Below are positions 25,625 to 33,445 of a DNA stretch of 64,000 nucleotides, in pieces. The notes below the pieces were generated by a model. That model was not told the origin of the DNA, did not search any database, and saw nothing but the letters and a program-made list of their open reading frames with translations. Source of the stretch: Actinomycetota bacterium. Its GTDB lineage: Bacteria > Actinomycetota > Actinomycetes > Actinomycetales > Microbacteriaceae. How positions within the stretch are numbered: position 1 is the stretch's first letter; each line of letters begins with the position of its first letter. The stretch is from positions 36,993-100,992 of the forward strand of contig JAIUOH010000007.1 of NCBI GenBank assembly GCA_020161315.1, written 5' to 3'. The translations under genes and the position numbers were made by a program.

Positions 25625-26890
25625 CTACGCGGCGATCTTGTTCATACGAATGGGCAAACGCTTTAGGCCGTGCGTCAGATTCGAACGCAGGCGCTTCACC
25701 TCACCGGCAAGCTCGAAGCTCTCAACCTGCTCGATCTGGTGCTGCAGCAGCACCTTCAGCTCGAGACGCGCAAGCGAGTTACCGAGGCAACGATGCGCGC
25801 CGCCACCGCCGAAGGCGAGGTGGAAATTGGGCTTACGCTCAATGTCAAAGGTGTGGGGATTCGTGAAGACGCGCTCATCGTAGTTCGCCGAGGCGTACCA
25901 AATTGCGACTTTGTCACCGGCCTCGAGTTTTTTACCGTGCATCTCGGTATCCTGCGTGACCGTGCGACGGAAATGGTGGATCGGCGTGGCCCAGCGCAGA
26001 ATCTCTTCGACCGCGCTGTCTACGAGCTGCGGATTCTCGCGCAGCTTCGTCCACTGATCTGGAAAGTCACAGAACGCCTTCGCCGCGTGCGAGAACGCCA
26101 TGCGGGTTGTTTCATTGCCTGCGATCACGAGCAGCGAGAAGAAGTTCGCGAGCTCGTGCGGGGTGAGCTTGCGTCCGTCGACCTCGCTCGTGATCAACAG
26201 TGAGAAGACGTCGTGGCCGAGATCCTTTTCACGACCGATGCGAAGCTTGTCGCCGTACTCCCACAGCTCTCGACCGGCGGGACTCGAGAACTGGTACTTG
26301 CTGTTCTCGGCGAGCACCTCAGGGGTGAGGGCAGTGCGCGGGGCATGGTCCGGGTCAGAACTTGCGATCATCTCGTCGCCAAGCTCCATGATGTAGTGCG
26401 CCTCACTGTCGGGCACATCGAGCAGCGCCGCGAGCACGCGCACGGGAATCTCAGAGGAGATCTTCGAGACGTACTCGATCTCCCCTTCTTCGGCAAGGGC
26501 CGCCGTGAATGTCTCGCTCACGATGGTCTCGACTCGCTCGTCCCAGTTGCGACGCACGATGCCCGGGTTGAAGCTGGGCGCGAGGATCTTGCGATACCCG
26601 GTGTGCAGGGGTGGATCGGTGTCGATCATGGTGCGGCGTCCCTGCAGATCGGCCTCGGGAATGTCCTCGAGGGTGGTGCCGCCCTTCTCTGATGAGAAGG
26701 TGCCCGTGTCGCGGCTCAGCGCAACGACGTCCTCGTATCGCGTAAACGACCAGAAACCGCGGCTGCCGTCCCCCGGTTCCGTCCAGTGCGCGGGGTCTTC
26801 ATCGCGGAGAGTTTTGAAGAACTCGTGGGGAACCGAACCCTCAAACGCGAGCGAAGAGAGCAGGTGGTCATTCTCGTGACCTACAGACAT
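25625..26890 (-). CDS. Cytochrome P450 monooxygenase
   Basis: 421 aa soluble bacterial P450. I-helix oxygen motif AGNETTR, ExxR as EEILRW, and heme loop FGGGGAHRCLGNSLAR with heme-ligand Cys368; an Ala in place of one usual residue gives FGGGGAHRC. The N-terminal half (TMIDTDPPLHTGYRKILAPS) looks like the CYP124/125/142-type group or terpene P450s, but no CYP family can be fixed. ATG at 26890 is preceded by AAAGGA. It is in one operon with a reductase and a flavodoxin, giving a complete NADPH-to-heme chain. Context with an amide ligase and hydrolase suggests hydroxylation of a gamma-glutamylated or free amine; other substrates are possible. Confidence 0.92.
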   Translation of the reverse strand: MSVGHENDHLLSSLAFEGSVPHEFFKTLRDEDPAHWTEPGDGSRGFWSFTRYEDVVALSRDTGTFSSEKGGTTLEDIPEADLQGRRTMIDTDPPLHTGYRKILAPSFNPGIVRRNWDERVETIVSETFTAALAEEGEIEYVSKISSEIPVRVLAALLDVPDSEAHYIMELGDEMIASSDPDHAPRTALTPEVLAENSKYQFSSPAGRELWEYGDKLRIGREKDLGHDVFSLLITSEVDGRKLTPHELANFFSLLVIAGNETTRMAFSHAAKAFCDFPDQWTKLRENPQLVDSAVEEILRWATPIHHFRRTVTQDTEMHGKKLEAGDKVAIWYASANYDERVFTNPHTFDIERKPNFHLAFGGGGAHRCLGNSLARLELKVLLQHQIEQVESFELAGEVKRLRSNLTHGLKRLPIRMNKIAA

Positions 26891-26955
26891 GGTGAATCCT
26901 TTCGATGTGTGTTGCGCGGCAACCCTGCCGCGGGAAGAGCGAGCGACGCCCGGTA

Positions 26956-27420
26956 TCAGACCAGTTGGGCTTTGAGGTCTGCGAGCACGCCAGGCACCCA
27001 TGCCAGGGCGAGCTCGGTGCCGTCGTCGATTGACGAGGCATCGTGGCGGCCGTACTCACCTATGCGAGTGGCGCCCAGCTCGGTGAGCTTGCGGTCGATG
27101 ATCTCGCTGCCCTGGCTGTACGTTTCAGCGTAGAACGAGTCGCCGAGACCGAACATCGCGTAGCGTACACCCGAGAGATCGGGTGCTTTCGCCTCGAGCT
27201 CGGCGAGAAAAGGGATCGCCGTGTGGGGCAGTTCACCTTCGCCGTGAGTTGAACAGATAATGAGGTAGGCGTGCACATCGGGATCGACGTTTGTCGGGTC
27301 GGTGTTGGCGAGATCGCCGAGCTCGGCCTCGTACAGTTCGCTCGTCAGATAGTCAACGAGATCTTGCGCGATGAACTCGGAGTTGCCCGATTCTGTGCCA
27401 TACAGAACGCTGAATTTCAT
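26956..27420 (-). CDS. Flavodoxin (FMN electron carrier for P450)
   Basis: 154 aa flavodoxin-like protein. FMN phosphate loop YGTESGNSEFIAQDL at the N-terminus, then ICSTHGEGELPHTA (50s loop) and MFGLGDSFYAETY (90s loop) are all present. It carries no fused reductase domain. Located between the FprA-type reductase (35 bp upstream) and P450 (65 bp downstream), it most likely passes single electrons from FprA to the P450, as cindoxin does for P450cin. Most actinobacterial P450s use 3Fe-4S or 2Fe-2S ferredoxins, so this redox partner is less common. Start ATG at 27420. Confidence 0.9.
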   Translation of the reverse strand: MKFSVLYGTESGNSEFIAQDLVDYLTSELYEAELGDLANTDPTNVDPDVHAYLIICSTHGEGELPHTAIPFLAELEAKAPDLSGVRYAMFGLGDSFYAETYSQGSEIIDRKLTELGATRIGEYGRHDASSIDDGTELALAWVPGVLADLKAQLV

Positions 27421-27454
27421 GAAGGTACCTCGTTTCGAAGTGCTGGGGTGATGT

Positions 27455-28816
27455 TTAGGCTGCCGTCGCGCCCTGGCGGGCGACCTCGAGCATCTGGACG
27501 GTAGTGGGAAGCTTGCTGCGGGTGCGGCCTGTCGCCGCGTGCTCGCATTCGTGGCGGTCAACGCGCAGCCAGTCTTCGTAGCTGACGGCGAGGGCGCGCG
27601 CGCGGCTGGGCAGAATCGGTGCCTCTGCCGCAATGTCTGCGCGCGGGATGGCTCCGCTCTCAAGATCGGCGACAATCTCGGCGGCAACAGCAACGGCGTC
27701 GGCGCGGTTCTCAGGAATGGTGCCCTGGGGGCCGCGGCGAAGCCAGCCGACGCGGTACAGACCGGGCTCGACCCTGCATGATCCACCGTCTGCCCGGGTA
27801 CCGCCAATGTCTGGGCTGTGCGCATCAGCGCCAAAGCCGATCGCAGAGACAACGCTATCGACGGCGTAGTCTTGCGTTCCGCCGGCGCTCAGCGCGACCC
27901 GCAGCCCGACAACCCGCTCTTCGCCGAGCACCTCTTGCGGTGCGGCACCGAAGTGCAGGCGCAATTCGATACGTGGCCCGGCGGCATCTGCGGCGAGCTG
28001 AGCGAGCTCGCGCAGCGCCTCGACCCGTGACTTTTGCACGCGATCTTCGATCTGCTCGAGCGGGGTCGCGGTGTCTCCATGCAGCGACACGACGAGGCCC
28101 GAGATCTGACCGAGCTCGCGAATCATCTGCGCGTCGCATTTGGCCAGCTCAATTGCTGAACGGGAGAAGACATCGATGCGCGTGACGGGTGCCCGATGGT
28201 AGGCGGCGAGTGCAGCGTCGTTGATGTCGCTGCCTTCGAAATCAGCGGCCTCCTTGGCAAGAAAGCGAATGATATCTACGGCCACGTTGCCGAGCCCAAC
28301 GATAGCCACGCGATCACCGAGCGTCGCGGTGAGCGCGATCGCATCGGCATCATCGGGGTGGCTGTTCAGCACGCGAGTGAGGGCACCGGACCCGATGACC
28401 CCTGGCAGCCCTTCACCAGGCACACCGAGCGCACGATCGGCGGCGAGCCCCGTGGCAAAAACCACTGCGTCGACACGATCGCGAAGCTCGGCGAGAGTCA
28501 CACTGCCGGCGCCGCTCTGGATCTCGGCGTTCACTGCTGCCGTGGTTACGCTCACATTGCCAGCAAACTCAACACCCTCACGGCTGAAGATGCGGTCGAA
28601 CTGGCGGGTGATGTTCTTCGTGCTCTGATGGTCAGAGGCCACGCCGTAGCGCACAAGACCGAAGGGGCATGGCAATCGGTCGATGACCACGATGCGCGCG
28701 GTGGGCAGGGAGCGCCGCAGCGCCCCGGCGATAAAGCACCCGCTGGGGCCCGCGCCGACAACGGCGATACGCAGAGGCCGCTCCGCTCCGCTCAATTCGA
28801 CTGTGTTGTCGCTCAT
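27455..28816 (-). CDS. fprA: FprA-type NADPH:ferredoxin/flavodoxin reductase
   Basis: 453 aa flavoprotein of the adrenodoxin reductase family. FAD loop AVVGAGPSGCFIAGAL, the family sign PCPFGLVRYGVASDHQSTKN, NADP loop VGLGNVAVDIIRFLA, and the C-terminal GWLRRGPQGTIPENRADA are intact. It takes electrons from NAD(P)H and reduces the flavodoxin next to it. First gene of the operon fprA-flavodoxin-P450-ALDH-SDR; AAAGGAG lies upstream of the ATG at 28816. An ATACCGTA/GTATAC operator lies 20-30 bp upstream, in a position to block transcription or translation start. Confidence 0.92.
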   Translation of the reverse strand: MSDNTVELSGAERPLRIAVVGAGPSGCFIAGALRRSLPTARIVVIDRLPCPFGLVRYGVASDHQSTKNITRQFDRIFSREGVEFAGNVSVTTAAVNAEIQSGAGSVTLAELRDRVDAVVFATGLAADRALGVPGEGLPGVIGSGALTRVLNSHPDDADAIALTATLGDRVAIVGLGNVAVDIIRFLAKEAADFEGSDINDAALAAYHRAPVTRIDVFSRSAIELAKCDAQMIRELGQISGLVVSLHGDTATPLEQIEDRVQKSRVEALRELAQLAADAAGPRIELRLHFGAAPQEVLGEERVVGLRVALSAGGTQDYAVDSVVSAIGFGADAHSPDIGGTRADGGSCRVEPGLYRVGWLRRGPQGTIPENRADAVAVAAEIVADLESGAIPRADIAAEAPILPSRARALAVSYEDWLRVDRHECEHAATGRTRSKLPTTVQMLEVARQGATAA

Positions 28817-28831
28817 GCCACCACTCCTTTA

Positions 28832-28850
28832 TGGGATACCGTATACGCTA
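28832..28850. promoter_or_regulatory. Putative GntR operator, site 3 (ATACCGTA)
   Basis: GGGATACCGTATACGCTA: octamer at 28836-28843 and GTATAC at 28841-28846, upstream of fprA. Shares the 11-mer ATACCGTATAC exactly with site 2. Confidence 0.62.
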
Positions 28851-28899
28851 CATCATAGTGGAGCGTCCCACAAGTGGGCGTTGCCACGGGTTACCCACG

Positions 28900-28971
28900 G
28901 CAAGCGTGCCCCTCATTGCAAGCAGGCCCTCCGCAGCAAACAAACCCTCCACAGCAAGCGTGCCCCTCACA
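28900..28971. repeat. Four tandem 18-bp imperfect repeats
   Basis: Units GCAAGCGTGCCCCTCATT, GCAAGCAGGCCCTCCGCA, GCAAACAAACCCTCCACA and GCAAGCGTGCCCCTCACA follow each other without spacers between the CoA-transferase stop codon (28983) and the fprA promoter. The first and last units are nearly identical. Role unknown; may be a transcription end region or an upstream regulatory array. Confidence 0.8.
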
Positions 28972-28982
28972 GCGGAGCACCC

Positions 28983-30137
28983 TCACTCGGCTTGGTTATG
29001 CTCCCCCAGGCGCGGTACCCGCCCCGGCTTCGCATGGGCACCATCGAACAGCAGCGGCAGACGCGGCAGCGACAGCCTGGACCCGTCTTCCAAGACGGCC
29101 ACCGAATTCTCCACCGGCACGAACATTTCTCGGTGCGCGAGCTGGGGGTGTGCCCGCACCTCAGCGATGTCATGCACCGCCCCGACAGGCTGCCCCGCGC
29201 GGCGCAATATCGCCGCCGCCTCGTCGCGCGTCAGCTCGGCCGCCCAGGCTTCGAAAATCGGGATCACCAGGTCGTGCATACGGTCGGCCCGCTTGAGCAC
29301 AGTGTCGAGTTCAGGGTGCCGCACCAGATCCGGGTCACCCATCGCCTCAGCACAACGACGCCACATCTCATCGGTGGGAATCACAATCGAGAGCCACCGG
29401 CCATCGCCCGCGCGAAACATACCGACCGGGCTGAACCGGTCGATACCCCGAGTCGGCGTCGCCCCCGTGAACTCGTGCAGTGTGAGGGGGCGCTCAAGAA
29501 ATGCTGCGGTGATATCGAGCATTGCGGCGTCAACCAGGCTGCCCTCGCCTGTGCGCGCACGCTGCACGAGCGCCATGAGGATTCCGACCGTCGAATATAC
29601 GGCGGTCAGCATGTCGGTTGTTCCCATTGGCGCAAGCGTGGGCGGGCCGTCGGCCTCACCAATGAGGCTCCCGAGACCGGCCATGCCCTGGATCACGCTG
29701 TCGAAAGCCGGCCAGCCTGCGACCTCACCACCAGTGCCGCCAAACCCGGTGATCTCGCAGATGACCAACCCGGGGTATCTGCGGCGCAGCTCAGACGGTG
29801 CCAGCCCCATGCGGCCAAGGGCACCCGGGCGCAGGTTGCAGACAAGCACGTCAGCCTCACCGATCAGGCGTTCAAGCGCCGACACACCTTCGGGTGTGTC
29901 CAGTGCGAGCTCGACCGATCGCTTGCCACGGTTGTAGGACGCAAAACCCCCGCTGAGGCGATCTTCGCCCTCGCCGATCACAGGAGCATAGCTGCGACGC
30001 GGGTCTCCCACCCCTGGCCGCTCAATCTTCGTAACCTCGGCACCGGCGTCGGCCAGCATCGATGTGCAATAGGGGCCCGCGATGAACTGCTCAAGCGAGA
30101 CCACCCGAATGCCCTGCAGCAACGTCAACCCTGACAT
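28983..30137 (-). CDS. Family III CoA-transferase (CaiB/BaiF)
   Basis: 384 aa. Transfers CoA between acyl-CoA and a free carboxylate. The start LLQGIRVVSLEQFIAGPYCT, ADAGAEVTKIERPGVGD, VLVCNLRPGALGRMGL and the catalytic-Asp block LAPMGTTDMLTAVY are family marks; length is normal. ATG at 30137 follows AGGAGG. It is downstream of the GntR gene on the same strand (46 bp), so may be co-transcribed with it. A second, divergent family III transferase is at 32203. Substrate is probably a dicarboxylate of the neighbouring pathway; which of the two enzymes activates and which recycles CoA is not clear. Confidence 0.85.
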   Translation of the reverse strand: MSGLTLLQGIRVVSLEQFIAGPYCTSMLADAGAEVTKIERPGVGDPRRSYAPVIGEGEDRLSGGFASYNRGKRSVELALDTPEGVSALERLIGEADVLVCNLRPGALGRMGLAPSELRRRYPGLVICEITGFGGTGGEVAGWPAFDSVIQGMAGLGSLIGEADGPPTLAPMGTTDMLTAVYSTVGILMALVQRARTGEGSLVDAAMLDITAAFLERPLTLHEFTGATPTRGIDRFSPVGMFRAGDGRWLSIVIPTDEMWRRCAEAMGDPDLVRHPELDTVLKRADRMHDLVIPIFEAWAAELTRDEAAAILRRAGQPVGAVHDIAEVRAHPQLAHREMFVPVENSVAVLEDGSRLSLPRLPLLFDGAHAKPGRVPRLGEHNQAE

Positions 30138-30183
30138 GCATGCCTCCTGCTATGAATTGTCGGCTGCGGTGAATGACTAGCCG

Positions 30184-30831
30184 TTATGCGCGCTGTCTAC
30201 CCTCGAAGTAATCGGCGAGCTTCTCGCCCGCGTTGCGGATGTGCTGCGCCATCGCCGCACGGGCTGCCTCGGCGTCTCGCCGCACGATCGCGTCGCACAC
30301 GACTGAATGATCGGCGGCGGTCGTCTCTGGCCAGCCTGCGATTTGTGCATAGAAAGAGCTCGGCACGTACTTCACGAAATTGCCGAGCGCCCAGCGCAGA
30401 CGTTCTGACCCCGATGCAAGATAGACCATTCGGTGAAACTCATCGTTCAGGCGATCGAGCCGCTCGGTGTCTCCCCGCTCGGCAGCGAGCATCAGCTGCG
30501 CCTGGTTTTCAGTCAGGGCGGCAAGCGCCACATCGTCAATCTTCGCCGCCGCGCGCGCAGTAAGCTCGCCTGCGACCAGCGCATGAGCCTCGAAGATATC
30601 GCGAATGTCATCAGCCACGAGCGGGCGCACGGTGAAACCGCGTCGCGGAATCAGGTCGAGAAATCCTTCGGCCCTGAGCGCATGCAGCGCCTCGCGCACC
30701 GGCGTAGCAGAGACGTCGAGCGCCTCACCAACGGCCTCGGCGCGCACCGATGCACCGGGGGCAAACTCACCGGCCATGATCGATTGGCGCAGGTGCGATG
30801 CGACCTCGTCGCTGAGCTGACGTCGAAGCAT
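30184..30831 (-). CDS. GntR family transcriptional regulator, FCD subfamily (second)
   Basis: 215 aa. Winged helix with VGEALDVSATPVREALHALR, then FCD domain with DEFHRMVYLASGS, AADHSVVCDAI and MAQHIRNAGE His residues that bind a metal and the effector. ATG at 30831 has AGGA just before it. Divergent from acyl-CoA dehydrogenase; the 208-bp gap holds an AT-rich near-palindrome (30947-30963) like those before pyc, the citE-like gene and the MaoC-like gene, which this protein could bind. The ligand is likely an acid or acyl-CoA of that pathway. Confidence 0.88.
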   Translation of the reverse strand: MLRRQLSDEVASHLRQSIMAGEFAPGASVRAEAVGEALDVSATPVREALHALRAEGFLDLIPRRGFTVRPLVADDIRDIFEAHALVAGELTARAAAKIDDVALAALTENQAQLMLAAERGDTERLDRLNDEFHRMVYLASGSERLRWALGNFVKYVPSSFYAQIAGWPETTAADHSVVCDAIVRRDAEAARAAMAQHIRNAGEKLADYFEGRQRA

Positions 30832-30946
30832 AATGTTCCTCCTGCGAAGCACCGACCCACGCGCGCTTCGCCCTCAGGATCGGAATACCGATTCCGTTCA
30901 CTCCATATTCTATTGGCGCGGCGACGAAGTTCTTGTTGAATCGTGC

Positions 30947-30963
30947 TTTCTATATTATATTGC
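30947..30963. promoter_or_regulatory. AT-rich putative operator C (gntR / acyl-CoA dehydrogenase)
   Basis: TTTCTATATTATATTGC, 76 bp upstream of the acyl-CoA dehydrogenase ATG. Compare TTTCTATATAATATTTTC before pyc. AT-rich in a GC-rich genome, close to a palindrome. Confidence 0.5.
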
Positions 30964-31038
30964 AAATACCGAAATGGTGTCGGGCGCCTGTTCCAAAAAC
31001 CAGCCCTCCCCTCCTCATCCAATAGTTAGGACGCAGCA

Positions 31039-32190
31039 ATGACTCATCTCAACGAAGAAGAGAGCTTCCTGGTCGAAACCGTACGCGCCTTCATCGATCG
31101 CGAAGTCAAGCCGACGGTACGCGAGGTTGAGCACGCGAATGAGTACCCCGAGCGCTGGATCGAGCAGATGAAAGAGATCGGCATCTACGGCCTGGCTGTA
31201 CCCGAGGAGTACGGCGGAATGCCGGTCTCGATGCCGTGCTACGCGCAGGTCTCAGAAGAACTCGCCCGCGGCTGGATGACCCTCACCGGCGCGATGGGTG
31301 GCCACACCGTCGTGGCGAAGCTGCTCACCGAATACGGCACCGAAGAGCAAAAGCAGAAGTACCTCCCCCGCATGGCAACCGGCGAGCTGCGCGCCACCAT
31401 GGCGCTCACCGAGCCCGGCGGCGGCTCCGACCTGCAGGCCATGAGCACGACCGCCCGCACCGAAGGCGAAGACCTCGTGATCAACGGCTCGAAGATGTGG
31501 ATCACGAACGCACGCCGCTCGGGACTCATCGCGCTGCTCTGCAAGACCGACCCCACCGCCGAGCCTCGGCACCGCGGCATCTCGATCGTGCTGGTCGAGC
31601 CCGGCCCCGGGTTCGAGGTGTCGAAAGATCTGCCGAAGCTCGGCTACAAGGGCGTCGAGACCTGTGAGCTACTCTTCACCGACTACCGCACCCCCGCCGC
31701 ACAGATTCTTGGCGCGGTCCCCGGCAAGGGCTTCTCACAGATGATGCGCGGCCTCGAGACCGGCCGCATCAATGTCGCCGCCCGCGCGCTCGGCGTCGCC
31801 TCGGCGGCGCTCGAAGACGCGCTCAAGTATGCGCAGCAGCGCGAGAGCTTTGGCAAGCCGATCTGGAAGCATCAGGCGATCGGGCACTACCTAGCAAACA
31901 TGGCGACGAAGCTCACCGCGGCCCGCCAGCTCACGCGACTTGCCGCCGAGAAGTACGACAGCGGCGAGCGCGCAGACATGGAAGCAGGAATGGCAAAGCT
32001 GTTCGCCTCCGAGACCGCAATGGAGATCGCACTCGACGCGGTGCGCATTCACGGCGGCTACGGCTACTCGACAGAGTTCGATGTCGAGCGGTACTTCCGT
32101 GACGCGCCGCTCATGATCGTCGGCGAGGGCACGAACGAGATTCAGCGCAACGTCATCGCTGCGCAGCTGGTCTCGCGTGGCGGCATCTAG
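31039..32190 (+). CDS. Acyl-CoA dehydrogenase
   Basis: 383 aa FAD enzyme that makes an alpha,beta-double bond in an acyl-CoA. FAD/substrate motifs: MALTEPGGGSDLQAM, KMWITNARRSG, and the C-terminal VGEGTNEIQRNVIA next to the catalytic base region; GGYGYSTEFDVERY precedes. Start ATG 31039 after AGGAC. Followed by a CoA-transferase gene after 12 bp, so the two form an operon with terminator at 33370. In this setting it could act on methylsuccinyl-CoA or a related branched C5 acyl-CoA; that is inference from neighbours. Confidence 0.92.
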   Translation: MTHLNEEESFLVETVRAFIDREVKPTVREVEHANEYPERWIEQMKEIGIYGLAVPEEYGGMPVSMPCYAQVSEELARGWMTLTGAMGGHTVVAKLLTEYGTEEQKQKYLPRMATGELRATMALTEPGGGSDLQAMSTTARTEGEDLVINGSKMWITNARRSGLIALLCKTDPTAEPRHRGISIVLVEPGPGFEVSKDLPKLGYKGVETCELLFTDYRTPAAQILGAVPGKGFSQMMRGLETGRINVAARALGVASAALEDALKYAQQRESFGKPIWKHQAIGHYLANMATKLTAARQLTRLAAEKYDSGERADMEAGMAKLFASETAMEIALDAVRIHGGYGYSTEFDVERYFRDAPLMIVGEGTNEIQRNVIAAQLVSRGGI

Positions 32191-32202
32191 AAGGGCTATC
32201 TC

Positions 32203-33336
32203 ATGTCAGTGCTCCCCCTCGAAGGCATCACCGTTGTATCGATCGAACAGGCGGTTGCTGCGCCGTTCGCCACCCGGCAGCTCGCCGATCTTGGTGCGCG
32301 AGTCATCAAGGTCGAACGCGACTCCGGCGATTTCGCTCGCAACTACGACACCACGGTCGACGGCGAGGCGAGCTATTTCGTCTGGCTCAACCGCGGCAAA
32401 GAGTCGGTCGTGCTCGATCTCAAGGCCGAGGCCGACCAGCAGGTGCTGCGCACCATGCTCAGCCGGGCCGACGTGTTTGTCGAGAACCTCGCCCCGGGGG
32501 CAGTCGCCCGGCTTGGGTTCACCACCGAGGTGCTCAAAGAGATCAACCCGCGCCTCATCAGCGTCTCGATCTCTGGGTTCGGCGAGGGTGGACCGTACGC
32601 CCGCAAGAAAGCCTACGACCTTATTATTCAGTGCGAGGCGGGTTTGCTCTCGCTGACCGGCACCGAAGAGGATCCCGCGAAGGTAGGCGTGTCGATCGCC
32701 GACATCGCGGCCGGCATGTACGCCTATTCGGGCACCCTCGCAGCGCTGCTGCAGCGCGCGAGAACCGGCGAGGGCACTCACGTGGCAGTGAGCATGCTCG
32801 AGGCGCTTGGCGAGTGGATGCAGCAGACGTATCTCTACGCCGAATACTCGGGTACTGCCCCGAAGCGATCGGGCGCCGCGCACGCGAGCATCGCCCCCTA
32901 CGGCCCGTTCGAGGTTTCTGACGGGGTCGTCTTTCTCGGTCTGCAGAACGAGCGCGAGTGGGCGCTCTTCTGCGACCACGTGCTCAAGAACCCGGAGTTG
33001 AAAGGCGACGCACTGTATTCGACGAACTCGCTGCGCGTTGCCAATCGCGAACAGCTCGGCGCCCTCATCACGGCGCAGTTTCAGGGGCGCACCGTCGCCG
33101 AGGTGCAGGGCCTGCTCGACGAGGTCGGCATCGCAAACGCGCAGATGCGTACCATGGCCGAGTTCTCGGCGCACCCGCAGCTCGCGGCACGCGATCGCTG
33201 GCGGACCGTCGCCACCCCGTCGGGCACGGCGCGGGTCGCGCTGCCACCCGTCACGCTCGGCGTCGAGCCACCGATGGCCCCGGTGCCCGCGCTCGGCGAA
33301 CACACCGAGCGCATTCTGCGCGAGTTCGCCTCGTAA
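32203..33336 (+). CDS. Family III CoA-transferase (CaiB/BaiF), second copy
   Basis: 377 aa. Family start PLEGITVVSIEQAVAAPFAT, ADLGARVIKVERDSGDFARN, VENLAPGAVARLGF, and catalytic-Asp block VGVSIADIAAGMYAYSGT. Preceded by AAGGG and 12 bp behind acyl-CoA dehydrogenase. Only distantly like the copy at 28983, so it is not a recent duplicate. It resembles the CoA-transferases that activate C4-C5 dicarboxylates (itaconate, mesaconate, oxalate types); the exact pair of substrates is open. Confidence 0.88.
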   Translation: MSVLPLEGITVVSIEQAVAAPFATRQLADLGARVIKVERDSGDFARNYDTTVDGEASYFVWLNRGKESVVLDLKAEADQQVLRTMLSRADVFVENLAPGAVARLGFTTEVLKEINPRLISVSISGFGEGGPYARKKAYDLIIQCEAGLLSLTGTEEDPAKVGVSIADIAAGMYAYSGTLAALLQRARTGEGTHVAVSMLEALGEWMQQTYLYAEYSGTAPKRSGAAHASIAPYGPFEVSDGVVFLGLQNEREWALFCDHVLKNPELKGDALYSTNSLRVANREQLGALITAQFQGRTVAEVQGLLDEVGIANAQMRTMAEFSAHPQLAARDRWRTVATPSGTARVALPPVTLGVEPPMAPVPALGEHTERILREFAS

Positions 33337-33369
33337 CTAGAGTTCAACACTCGAGGATCCCCTCGACCA

Positions 33370-33406
33370 GTTGAAATGCCCTCCCCTGCCGGGAGGGCAT
33401 TTCAAC
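33370..33406. terminator. Bidirectional terminator
   Basis: Perfect 16-bp stem GTTGAAATGCCCTCCC / GGGAGGGCATTTCAAC with loop CTGCC, between the convergent CoA-transferase and CitE-like genes. Confidence 0.9.
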
Positions 33407-33445
33407 GATTGCGAGCGGGGCTAGCGCACGCGATAGTACAACCAG

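Noticed and set aside
20796-30137. Natural-product biosynthetic cluster around the P450
   Set aside because: No polyketide, peptide or terpene synthase, no tailoring set; neighbours are catabolic enzymes, transport and degradative regulators.
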